A DNA stretch of 64,000 nt, from positions 73,988 to 137,987 of the forward strand of contig KB722757.1 in assembly GCA_000349905.1 (NCBI GenBank). The letters run 5' to 3'. Below the pieces are notes generated by a model, which saw only the letters and a program-made list of their open reading frames with translations, was not told the DNA's origin and did no database searches. This document shows positions 33,220-48,609 of the stretch, piece by piece. Origin of the DNA: Volvariella volvacea V23. Lineage: Eukaryota; Basidiomycota; Agaricomycetes; Agaricales; Pluteaceae. How positions within the stretch are numbered: position 1 is the stretch's first letter; each line of letters opens with the position of its first letter. The position numbers and the translations under genes are program-made.

Positions 33220-36200
33220 ATGGACTCCTTTGATAATTTCCAGTACGACACGGCTTCATCGTATGGTGGAGGGGGCATCATAGACGATACATCCTCCGTC
33301 TACACGGCGAATACGCAGGACAACGTCCCCTCTGTCGACCTTTCTCGGCTTTCGATCTCTGACAGCCACACGAGCAATACAGTCAATGGCGCCAGAATTG
33401 ACAACGGTCAAGACGGCCTAACCGCATCGGTTATTGAAGAGGATTTCGATGCGGTCTTGGATGACTTGAAGGATGAAGGCGTCGTCGATTTGCCACCCCA
33501 TGCTTGCAGGTTCGTGTCTCACATATCTACTGGCGTGGCTATCAATAAGCTTGCTTTACATTCAGTTATTGTGGAATTCACAACCCAGCTTCCGTAGTGA
33601 AGTGTTTAATCTGTTCCAAGTGGTTCTGCAACTCGCGCGGCAATACGTCGGCCTCACACATCGTCAATCACCTCGTTCGTGCAAAGCATAAGGAAGTCAT
33701 CCTGCACGCGGAGAGTCCACTGGGCGAGACTACTCCGGAATGTTATAATTGTGGTAGCAAGAACGTATTTCTACTTGGATTCATCCCGGCCAAAAGCGAC
33801 ACTGTTGTGGTCTTACTCTGTCGGTAAGCTCAATTGCACTAGCATGTAGCACCCCTTAATAATGCTGTATGCAGTCAACCTTGCGCAGCCATCTCGAAGG
33901 ATATTTCTTGGAATGCCGCTCTTTGGGCGCCTCTTATTGATGACCGTTCCTTCCTATCTTGGCTTGTCAAACCACCGAGCGAAGCTGAGCAGCTACGTTC
34001 CCGCCAAATCTCGTTTGCACAGATCAATCGATTGGAGGATCTTTGGCGTGACAACCCAACTGCCTCATTGGAGGACTTGGAGAAACCCGGTGTTGACGAT
34101 GAACCCCAGCACATCTTGATTCGTTATGAAGATGCTTACCAATATCAGAACATCTTTGGTCCGCTCGTGAAAATTGAGGCCGATTATGATAAGAAGTTGA
34201 AAGAAAGTCAGACCCAAACGGATATCGCTGTTAGATGGGATATTGGTCTCAATCAGAAGCGTGTGGCGTGGTTCTGTTTGCCGAAGTTGGAGAGCGGAGA
34301 AGTTCGCCTGGCTGTGGGTGATGAATTGCGCTTGAGGTATTGCGGCGAATTACATCGCCCATGGGAGGGGATTGGGCATGTCATCAAAATACCTAACAGT
34401 GAGTCTTTATAATTTTCCGTAATTTCTGGATAATTGACACAGTTTCAGATGTATCCGATGAAATCGCTTTGGAACTCCGTAGAACGGAAGGCGTACCTAC
34501 GGAATGCACGCACAACTTTGCGGCTGATTTTGTATGGAAGTCGACAAGCTTTGATCGTATGCAGCTCGCTATGAAGACGTTTGCCATTGATGAGAAGAGC
34601 GTCAGCGGTTATATTGTATGTGCATTTCCTCTATTGTCACTTGAAATTATTGCAGACATTTTTCGGTCTTGTAGTATCATAAGCTACTGGGCCATGAGTT
34701 AGAGCCGCAAGTGTTGAGGACTCAGATGCCTAAGCGCTTCTCCGCTCCTGGTCTCCCAGAGCTCAACCACTCACAGATGTATGCCGTCAAGAGCGTGCTA
34801 CAAAAGCCACTTAGCCTCATCCAAGGCCCTCCGGGAACTGGCAAGACTGTTACGTCTGCATCCATCGTTTATCACCTTGCCAAGATGAACCCCGGGCAGG
34901 TCCTTGTATGCGCGCCTTCTAATGTAGCCGTTGATCAATTGACGGAGAAGATCCACGCGACTGGGCTCAAAGTCGTTCGTCTGACCGCCAAGTCCCGTGA
35001 AGCGCTGGATTCAAGCATTGGGTTCCTGACTCTCCACCAACAAGTTGCCAATAGTACCACCCATGTGGAATTACAAAAGTTGATTATGTTAAAGAACGAA
35101 CAAGGGGAGTTAAGTAGCAATGACGAACGAAAGTACAAGACTTTGATCCGACAATGCGAGAAGGAGATTCTCGCTGCTGCCGATGTTATCTGCTGCACGT
35201 GCGTTGGAGCAGGTGACCCAAGACTGAGCAAACTGAAGTTCAGGACTGTGTTGATCGATGAGGCGACGCAAGCTGCTGAACCAGGTACGCTTCATTTTCC
35301 CAATTATGTTTGAGGACTAACCGACCGTCTGTGAAGAATGTATGATCCCTCTTGTACTCGGATGCAAACAGGTTGTGCTCGTTGGCGACCATCAGGTAAA
35401 GTAAATTGCATGTCGCACAATTGACATTTCTGACAATTTTCGTCGTGTAGCAACTTGGGCCCGTCATCATGAACAAGAAGGCAGCACGTGCGGGTTTGAC
35501 GCAATCACTCTTCGAACGCCTTGTTCTTCTCGGAAACAAACCAATCCGACTACAAGTGCAATACCGAATGCATCCATGCCTGTCAGAGTTCCCTTCCAAT
35601 ATGTTTTATGAGGGAACCTTGCAGAATGGTGTTACTGCTCCCGAACGCCTTCGCAAGAATGTTGACTTCCCATGGCCAATACCTGACACGCCCATGTTTT
35701 TCTATCAAAACCTTGGACAGGAAGAAATTTCCAGCAGTGGTACTTCATTCCTGAATAGGTAAGTCAAATTGTACTGAGAGTCCACCATTCTGACGACGCA
35801 ACAGAACGGAGGCATCCAATGTTGAGAAAATTGTTACGAAATTTTTCAAGTCGGGCGTTGTTCCTTCGCAGATCGGAATTGTCACTCCTTATGAGGGTCA
35901 ACGTTCATATATCGTAAACTATATGCAATTCAACGGTTCTCTCAAGAAAGATCTGTACAAGGAGATTGAAGTGGCTAGCGTGGACGCATTCCAAGGGCGT
36001 GAAAAGGATTACATTATACTCAGTTGTGTCCGGAGTAACGAACATCAGGGCATCGGTTTCTTGAATGATCCTCGTCGCTTGAATGTCGCTCTCACTAGAG
36101 CCAAGTATGGCGTCGTCATCCTCGGTAATCCCAAAGTACTCAGCAAGGTATGTTATAACGTACCCTCCGTCTTGCGTCGCTGAATCATACCTTGCTTTAG

Positions 36201-36917
36201 CACCCATTATGGCACTATCTCCTCACTCATTATAAGGAGACAAACTGCCTTGTCGAAGGTCCGCTTAACAACCTGCAACCAAGTATGATCCAGTTCAGCA
36301 AGCCGCGTCGCTCCCTTGCCAAGGCTATGGATCAATTCCGCCGCCATGAGACAAGTGCCCGAGACTTCCTGGGAGGACCTTCTGCGACGGTGCTGGCAGA
36401 TCGTAAGTTTCCTTCTTCGACTAATTCAGCTGTTTTTAACATAATTCTAGCTATGGGCAGACGATCCGGCACCCCGAGTCGCTTCGATAGTAATTTCTAT
36501 CGTACACACGATGCACTTGGCTACATTCCGTCGGATGTCCAATCCGTACGCTCCCAAGCCACATACACCTCTGGTCTTCCTATGTTTGGTGCAACCGGTC
36601 CATTCGGCCCCGGAATGTCCCGCAGTTCGGCAACCGGCAAACGCAGCACGTACAGCTATGCTGCCTCTATCGTTTCCCAAGACATTAGCGCCAGTGTCAA
36701 CGACAGCGGTAGTATTGTTGGTATAGGCGATCGCAGCAGTGTTGCTTACTCGCAGAGCGATCGTCTAAGGCGGCGTACGTCGTTCGGATCCGCTTCAGTG
36801 ACCGGCGCTAGTGATTTGGGTACCCAATACGACTACAAGAGTCAAGATGATGCAGCTGATCTCGACGACGTCAAGACTCAGTATACGGGCACCCAAGCAG
36901 GTGTAACCGTATTCTGA
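33220..36917 (+). CDS. UPF1: UPF1/NAM7, RNA helicase of nonsense-mediated decay
   Basis: UPF1 is the cytoplasmic superfamily-1 helicase that triggers decay of mRNAs with premature stops. ATG 33220 opens [14 protein letters not shown]. The Cys/His domain that binds UPF2 follows: [64 protein letters not shown]. The helicase core has the Walker A loop [32 protein letters not shown] (motif II), [59 protein letters not shown] and [15 protein letters not shown]. Eight or more short introns join in phase, for example after HAC at about 33509, near 33822 and near 34400. The C-terminus is Ser/Gln-rich, as in other fungal UPF1. No defect seen. Confidence 0.96.
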
Positions 36918-37610
36918 TCTTTATGACCTGTAAATCAAGGATACACGTAACCCTCTGGCATAAGGAAGGGATCTTTGACTTGGGCTAGTCTCACGGGCAC
37001 CGGCGCGGAGCTTACCACGACACGCCAACTGGCATCCAGTGCTAGGGCACACAGCTTTTGCGTCTAAACGCGTACCCATTACGCGCAAAGCTCGCAGTCC
37101 CACGAACACACCAGTGCAAGGTCATGTTAGACAAAAGCGTCAGTGGTCGACGCCGTCGCCTACGCTTATAGCTGGCTTCCCCGCGAGCTCTTCTACTCGC
37201 TCCCCACCCAGTCAAATTCCCCTTTTATGTGTAGATCGAGCCCACAGAACTGTACCCCACAACCTACGACTATCAACGAAGTAGCGGAGACCCGACCACA
37301 ACAGAGTGTAATACTCGCATTTAAATATTCAAGATGGCACATGAAGGGGATTTTAAATAGTTGACCTAAATCCTAGAATGCAGTCGCAAATGTTGTTGGA
37401 ATAGGTCTGGAATTTGTCACATGCCTTCTTGTCTTCCGTGTATTGTAGGTCTGCATCCTTAATGAAATTGCCGTTCTAGTTTTCCTGTGTTCAAAGAGCA
37501 CTTGCCGAATACGATTCTTGCTGTCTTACCCTGAATAGGTGGATGTGCCTGATGCGTGGCTGTACACAACTGCCCAACCACCCACCCACCATCGTGAGTT
37601 GTTCTAGTAC
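36918..37610. other. intergenic region after UPF1
   Basis: Short overlapping frames only, with no consistent splice signals. I found no tRNA or repeat shared with elsewhere in the window. Confidence 0.35.
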
Positions 37611-38918
37611 CATGTCTCGTCACATACTTATCTTGGTGTCAACAACTTGACCACTCTGGAGTCCATCCCTTTAGAGCTTTTCCATTCGATTATTGGCGAA
37701 TTTTGCCCCAATGTCGAGACGTATCCTACCAATACTTTCCGTTTACATGCCTGGGGTCATCGACCTCCACCAACGTATCTCCAACAGCTACGGTTTTTAG
37801 CGTCCCTCCGACTTATCAACACCCGCTGGAATAGTCTTGTCATACCGATCCTCTTTTCCGCCTTTGTTTCCGAGCCGCATGTCTCGCTGCTGAAGGAGAA
37901 AGAGATATTTAAAAATCATGGCCATCTAATTCGTCGATTGCTTATTCGGGGACATTATCGTCAATACCGCCCCGAATCATTCGTTGAATTGGAATTACTC
38001 AAAGCATGCCTCTCGCAGTGCACAAACGTCCAGACTCTTGAATTGGTTGGGATCTGGACTATCATGTACGGATGTCGGAAGGGGGATATCAAGAGAATGC
38101 TTGGGGCATTCGAGAATCTGCAATCCCTTCGATCGATCATTATCCGCTCATATGGGATGGGATGGGATTTTCAGCCAGGCTATGGAATCTCGCATACCTT
38201 GGTCGGCATTGGGAGGGTGGTGGAAAATCTAACTGATTTGCGCATTTCGATCTAGGCAACTCCCTGGCACGAGCCTCACCAACCCTTTCATTTGCCCTCT
38301 GCATTTCCCAAACTTGCTCGTTTGCAAATGGAGACATTGGGCAATAATACGCATACGCATGTCCTCAAGCTCATATCTCGAGTTATACGGAAGGAGAAAG
38401 GAGTCGATGGGTCGGTGAGGAGAGTTGTCCCGTTAAGAGAGTTAGGAATTGACGATACGACCGGGGATTTCATCAACCGCATCACTTTGCGCACAATCCT
38501 GCGGACTAATAACCTCGGTGCCGGGTTAACATCCCTCATGTTCTATTGCGATCGGGGAAGGGTAGTGGACGTTCAAGAACTAGAATCACTCCCTCTCTTC
38601 ATCGTCTCGACGTGTCCCAATCTTGTTCAGCTGCACTTCACCCCGCCGTGCACAGTTAGACTGCTGCACAGACTACCGCCCAAGCTCCTTGAATTGGGCC
38701 TAAAGATTGCGGCACCAGAGCCAATTTGGACCCCCCGACTGCCCCCCTCGATTATCACGAGCCATGAAACGATCGTTCAGTTCGTTTCGTCAACTGGTGG
38801 TCGTTTGTCGGGATTCCGACTCCAGGTTTCGTGTAATAATATTGGGAGTGAATTCCATGCGCCAATGTGGTATGCTTGCAGCAAAGTAGGCGTAAACTAT
38901 ATTGCATGGTCACGGTAG
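37611..38918 (+). pseudogene. third copy of the 27.7-kb F-box-like gene, nonsense codon
   Basis: From LESIPLELFHSIIGEF through FLASLRLINTRWNSL, HTLVGIGRVVENLTDLRIS and on to KLLELGLKIAAPEP the sequence aligns with the intact copy. At 38253-38255 a TAG replaces the tryptophan of the HWANS motif (a single G-to-A change of TGG would explain it). The frame is then open to the stop at about 38916. The ATG at 37611 is out of frame with the body, so the start is also damaged or the start codon is lost. Divergence from the 27.7-kb copy is clearly greater than that of the 29.4-kb copy. Confidence 0.68.
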
Positions 38919-39590
38919 CAATTTCACTTCATTGACCTGCGTATCATTGGACACGTCAGACCTCGACGCTCCCTGTGTATATAGAACACAAGCTTGTAAC
39001 CTCAAGAATGGACACCACAGGTTTTGACCAAAGTGGTATTTTGAACCCCTCATGCGCTTCTTCAGTCATCGTTATGGCGCCCGATACAATCTCTGCCTCG
39101 TTTCCATTTCCAAAGCTTGTTATACTAATATATACCACATACGACATGTTCAGAAGGAACGTTGTCAGATAGACTCCCCGCAGTTGACTCGAGCGTTTCA
39201 TCCAAACTAATCTAACATACGTGGCGTCTCGTGCCCTCAAACTTTATCCATGCAAACGAGATTACGGCTTATCGACGAACAGAGGTGCGTTTTCGCCACC
39301 TCTACTTGTCTTATCCTGCTATGAATATAAGTAAATCAGGTGTGGGCAGGACCCAAGATGGCAGAAGGAGAGGAGAGAGATCCCTGTTTGGAAAAAACAA
39401 ATTGGGGTTCTATTCAAGCTTAGACGTGCCAACAATGGTTATGCAAAGGAAGGGTATATCTGCCTACTCGATATGGAGGACATTATTTCGCCAAATGACT
39501 GTTCAATAACCCCGCCCTTACTCAGGAATCAGACAGAATCATCAATTATATTTGGACAAGTCAAATCACCTGAGTAAATAACGGCGTGGG
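38919..39590. other. intergenic; upstream region of secreted-protein copy E
   Basis: A minus-strand frame at 38956-39240 is moderately hydrophobic but has no recognisable domain or start context. From about 39495 the sequence aligns with the upstream region of copy C (ttcaataaccc, then ctcagg), showing that the copy E promoter belongs to the C lineage. Confidence 0.4.
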
Positions 39591-39596
39591 TATAAA
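39591..39596 (+). promoter_or_regulatory. TATA box of secreted-protein copy E
   Basis: TATAAA lies 39-44 bp before the ATG at 39635, in the context gtataaagctg, which is the same context as at copy C. Confidence 0.55.
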
Positions 39597-39634
39597 GCTG
39601 TTCGATTTCAACCGAATCGACCTCTCTAACTACA

Positions 39635-39941
39635 ATGCGCTTCTCCACCCTCATTGCAGCTCTCGTTGCCGTATCTGCTCCATCCCTCGTTCAGGCTGGA
39701 CCCATTGCCTATGGCCTCTGCCAAGCAGGTATGTCTCCAACCCCTTCCCTTCGTCGCTAGTGCTGACGATTACCTTCCAGGCTGTAGTGCTGTTGTGGTT
39801 GCCTGCTACTCTGCCGCTGGCTTCACATTCGGAACAGTAGCTGCTCCTGCTGCTCCTGCTGCCATCCTTGCCTGTAACTCGGCTTTTGGCACATGCTCTG
39901 CTACATGTGCTGCTGTTTGTCTCGCTGCCCCCACCCCTTAA
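39635..39941 (+). CDS. small secreted cysteine-containing protein, copy E
   Basis: Exons 39635-39728 and 39781-39941 encode 84 residues with signal peptide MRFSTLIAALVAVSAPSLV and the motifs YGLCQAGC, VVVACYSAAGF, ILACNSAFGTCSATCAA and CLAAPTP. The 52-nt intron is base-for-base the same as in copy A (4880-4931, minus strand), and the exons differ by only a handful of bases. The promoter and the 3' flank (tatttgat.gtct.agtct, then aagtgctcttc) instead match copy C. The mature protein would therefore be like A while expression signals are like C. Function unknown, presumably extracellular. Confidence 0.82.
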
Positions 39942-40390
39942 ATATTGGTATTTGATGGTCTGAGTCTATGAAGTGCTCTTCGCTTACTTCAGCTGCAGGG
40001 AACCCATCCGAGTCTCCAACTGTTCTGCTTTCCCCCTTGTTTTGCTCCTTACTAGTTTCCTTTTGATGAGTACCTGTGTTTAGTCTGGTGTTTCCACTCA
40101 AGCGATGTGATTATATTGAATAACGTGCTTGATTGGGATTTGCGCTTTAGAGCACAAGCTAGAAGGTTGTTGAGGCAAATCTGGGGAGCTATGGCAGCAC
40201 ACAGCTCTTAGACCATCCGCAACTTGTCCATAATCATCCAAGCAGTCGCTATCCTATATCAGAGGCCATCCTACAGCCTTACACATACAGACCTCGCAGG
40301 ATCTACGAGTAATAAGGACTAGTAGCGGTACCTTGCTATCGGGGTATGACTAGCTTCACGATGTAACACAACGCAAGCCCTTATCTCGTG

Positions 40391-40625
40391 CCTTCCTTCC
40401 TATATTTAGCCGGGTGGGTCCTCAGTGCACAATGGATTTGCGCTCTGCCTTTTGTGGTAGTACAACCCACTATCAAATGTTCCCAGCTTGGGCGAACAGC
40501 CCCCCTATGATTCGGATAAACCATAGGGGGGATATGAATTGAACGTGACGCCTTGCCGGATGCTGTCTATCATTCAAACGCGACAGCCATGTTGGATCAG
40601 CATCACGAAGTCATACAGGGTCGCC
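40391..40625 (+). repeat. non-coding segment duplicated (inverted) at 8020-8268
   Basis: Partner of the 8.0-8.3 kb segment. It contains an imperfect inverted repeat (cccccctatg...cataggggg, about 40501-40534) around the gattcggataaac core, absent in that form from the other copy. It lies 3' of copy E, as the partner lies 3' of copy B. Confidence 0.7.
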
Positions 40626-40759
40626 AGATGTCCTGTGGACATGACTAGTTATGTTCCCCGCCAAAGGGCAAGAGGCTATCGATTATAGAAGGTGGTTGTA
40701 GTTTTGATGACTTCGGGCTAGTCCTCAAGCCTCAATATCAATGATCGTGCTGCTCAGGC

Positions 40760-40915
40760 CCTTCGCGGTTGTCAAGCTACTCCCCACCTCGACTTCCCCA
40801 GCTGCTCTTGCATGTAACGCGGCCCCATTTGGTACTCAGTTCATCACAGGCTCTTGCAACGGCGCTCTGACAGCGCTTCTGGATGCTGTAGATTAACATT
40901 GGAAAATATGCTCGG
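40760..40915 (+). pseudogene. BAS2-like fragment, dead
   Basis: The nucleotides after ggtactcagttcatcacagg align with one repeat unit of the BAS2-like gene at 12.3-13.0 kb (GTQFITG, then CN, then the DNA for ASGCCGF-TGKC). A small indel in the SD-DC part changes frame, and where the unit would read CGF the DNA gives stops. Only one unit is present, with a Pro/Ala-coding stretch before it and no signal peptide. Confidence 0.65.
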
Positions 40916-40938
40916 CCCGACCTCCTACGTATTTGTAG

Positions 40939-41013
40939 ATGAATATCATTCTCGCCATCCTACTAGTCAACACCGCACTAACTACCTTTATGGTGCACCC
41001 GGAGACACGCTAA
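40939..41013 (+). other. second copy of the conserved small ORF
   Basis: It starts MNIILAILLVNTALTTFMV, as in the minus-strand ORF at 12096-12197, and stops after 24 codons. Most of the shared stretch is identical at base level, including upstream gtatttgtagatg. The gene order (BAS2-like sequence, then this ORF) is the same at both loci. Confidence 0.35.
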
Positions 41014-41378
41014 TTAACATTAACATTGCAGTGAGGAATAAATGTACTAACTTGGAAGCACGTATAAATTTCGGCAATGACCGAGTGATAAGATCTAAAC
41101 TTTCTACGGGGTACAACCATGCATCTCCCGAAGAATTGGCGTTCAGAGAAGAAATGAGGAAGGGCATTTTTTGAACAAATAAGCCTTTGATTGAGCTGGA
41201 GAAATGGAAGGGAGGGGAGGTTAGTATTAAAGGCTATGATTCAGATGCAGATGCTTTCGTGGAGGTGAGAAGCAGAGAATTGAGGTGGAAATTCTGTTGC
41301 TGAGTACATGCAGCAGATTTCCTTATTAAACCAGAAAGCCTTACAAAAAGTACAAGATTGATACACGCTCGAAAAACA

Positions 41379-46267
<4,889 letters not shown>

Positions 46268-46519
46268 GGTCAGATTACTCTCCAGCACCTGGGAGAGTTG
46301 GGGGCAAGGTATATGTAGGCTGTGTCGAGTCCACCAGGGAAGCCAGGAAAGCAGCGGACTGGGACCGGGGACAGCAAGTCATGGCGGTTCCCTAAGCAGG
46401 ACCTGCCATTTGGGGGAATGACCACATTGAGAGCGCGGGTGACAAGCAAAGTCCAAACAAAACTTCTCGACCGAGCTGCACGTCGACCCTTGCAATTTCC
46501 AACTATCTTTTGGCCCACC
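46268..46519. promoter_or_regulatory. bidirectional promoter of SNF2-family gene and PAM17
   Basis: Only 252 bp separate the two divergent start codons, so both promoters must overlap here. I see no clear TATA box in either direction. Confidence 0.5.
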
Positions 46520-47361
46520 ATGAACCTGTCTTGTGCCCGCCAGAGATCCGCAGTCCAGTTGCTCGCTTCGAGTGCTCGAAGCGTTGCAAAGCCCTCCGTT
46601 GTCGCCCGCAGGTTCCAGTCCACGACCGCGTCAAGCACAGCCGAAAACCTGTCATGGCCGGAGTATCTCGCAATTCGACGGAGTAAGATAAGGTGGCAGA
46701 CGGTGTGTGATTCTCGAGTTCTTGGAGAGATGATTGACGGAGAATGCAATTTCGTCTTTGGTAGGCAGCCACGTTCCCTTGTGCTATCTTGGGTTTTGTG
46801 GGCGGTGTGGCATACTTTGGAACGAGGGAAACTGACCCAACGAAACCCATCTTCGTGCGTGCCCTCGCTCTTTTTTCCATGTGTGGAAGAATTGACGGCG
46901 TCATTCAATGTGTAGGGCATTGACCCATTCTTTTTCTACGGCTTTTGCACCCTCGGTTGTGCAGGTGCGTGCTGTACTCCCATCGCACTGGCATCACGTC
47001 ATCCTGACATTGTTGTTCTCCCATCCCGACAGGCGTGGGCTGGCTTGTTGGCCCATCACTTGGAACAGCAATTTGGCGCACAACGCATCGACGTTCCGTT
47101 ACCCTTATCGACGCAAAAGACAAGGAATTCTACGCCCGGATAGCTAGGAACCGTGTCCCCGCTGAGCTGCAGAGTCCTACGAACCCCGTACCTGACTATT
47201 ACGGTACGTCCCCACCACCCGGCCTGCTGTCGTGCGACTGATTGCGTCGACTCTCATTTGCTCGTAATGCAGGCGAGCGGATTGGTTCACTCCATCAATA
47301 TAGACAATGGCTGCGAGATCAAGCCAAGTACAAGAGAAAGGCCGTTCTTCCTGAAGAGTAG
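46520..47361 (+). CDS. PAM17: PAM17, presequence-translocase motor subunit of mitochondria
   Basis: PAM17 is an inner-membrane protein of the TIM23-associated import motor. Exons are 46520-46702, 46765-46854, 46916-46964, 47033-47203 and 47273-47361, all GT-AG with matching phases. The N-terminus is a mitochondrial targeting peptide rich in Arg and Ser (ASSARSVAKPSVVARRFQS). The family block follows: LSWPEYLAIRRSKIRWQT, then a first membrane helix (CAILGFVGGVAYFG), DPTKPIFGIDPFFFYGFCT, a second helix (GVGWLVGPSLGTAIW), and the C-terminal RRSVTLIDAKDKEFYARI, NRVPAE, NPVPDYYGERIGSLHQYR and QWLRDQAKYKRKAVLPEE. Length about 193 residues, usual for the family. Confidence 0.95.
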
Positions 47362-48609
47362 ATCGCGAATTGGGCCATCCGATTCATCCCCTTCTTGCTC
47401 CACCTCTTCACGCAAAGAAAAAAAATGAAAAGAATAAAACGCCACATCTGAATCTCAATCCCCACTCCCTCCGTACTTGGCCTATCTCGAGAACAAAGGT
47501 GTATCTCCAATCTTAGAAATGCTATAGGGCGGCATTGGTTCTGCCCAATCGGACTCGACTCGATTAGTATCTATCAATAATGCTGCCGCTGCCCCTCTGC
47601 ATGCGTATCGCTCTACACGCTCTTTACTGTCGATGTGCTTGCCGTTTTGTCCTGGTATATAATTCTCCGTGCGCTATGCTGGAATCAAATGTCCATTCTG
47701 TCAAAGTCGTTTGGAGCGTTGAATACTCGTGAAAGGAATTGGATATGATATGCCGAATCAAACGGGGTCTATTAAACTATTCAAACATCGTACACCCAGG
47801 ATAATTACAGAGCATCTACTGGTACCGATGAGCTCTTTTGAGAAATGTTCTTTGGGGTTCGAAAAGTAATATGAAAAAAAAGCTATCTGGGGATTTGGAA
47901 ATAACTAAAAAAAGGTTTTGACGAGCATTCAGAACAAAAGAAATATTAAGCAAGAAAGCAAAGAGGAAAGGAGCGGAAAGTCCATTTAAGGTAAGAAAGA
48001 GTGACGAGTATATCGAGTTTAGAGTGGAAAGGAAGGACTAGGTATGTAGAGTTGGGAATGAAGAGCTATTAAACAAGCGGATTTGGTACGAGCTGCGTGT
48101 GGTATATGTACGAGTACGCATGCGTTGACGTCTAGTACTACTGGCAGATAACAAAACACCTAGGAGAAATGCATATGAGTTTGTATGATGTATAGCTACA
48201 AATTCGGGACTGATGAGGATGGTCCGATGACGATGAAGCTGAGGATAGGAATGTATAATACGATACAGAATTTGAGTGAGAGAAAATAGATGATAAAGGA
48301 TCGTTCCTGGGTATGCATGATGACCGACTCGTCAGGTTTGCATTGTGTTGTGTATCGTTGAGGGAGCGTAGTTATAATCATGAACGTAAAATTTTGGTGA
48401 ACAGAACAATTGTGGGAGAGGCCGGAAGGACGCAATTGGGGGGGGTATTCTGCCAACCAGCAAGGGTCGCCATCCACTGCGTGAGAGGATTAACGTTGTG
48501 GCGTAGGAGTTGTCAGCAGTGTTCGGGTCCACACCACCTGCTAGATGGCAAGATACCCCTAATCACGGACACCACCATCCTCTCGTCCACTGACCTAGTC
48601 CTCGACGCC
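47362..48609. other. intergenic, AT-rich 3' flanks of convergent genes
   Basis: This is the shared 3' region of PAM17 (plus) and the membrane protein at 48.6 kb (minus). A/T-rich with A-runs near 47870-47920. No gene recognised. Confidence 0.4.

Noticed and set aside
38956..39240. Minus-strand hydrophobic frame
   Set aside because: No domain, no splice partners, no supported start; could be chance.
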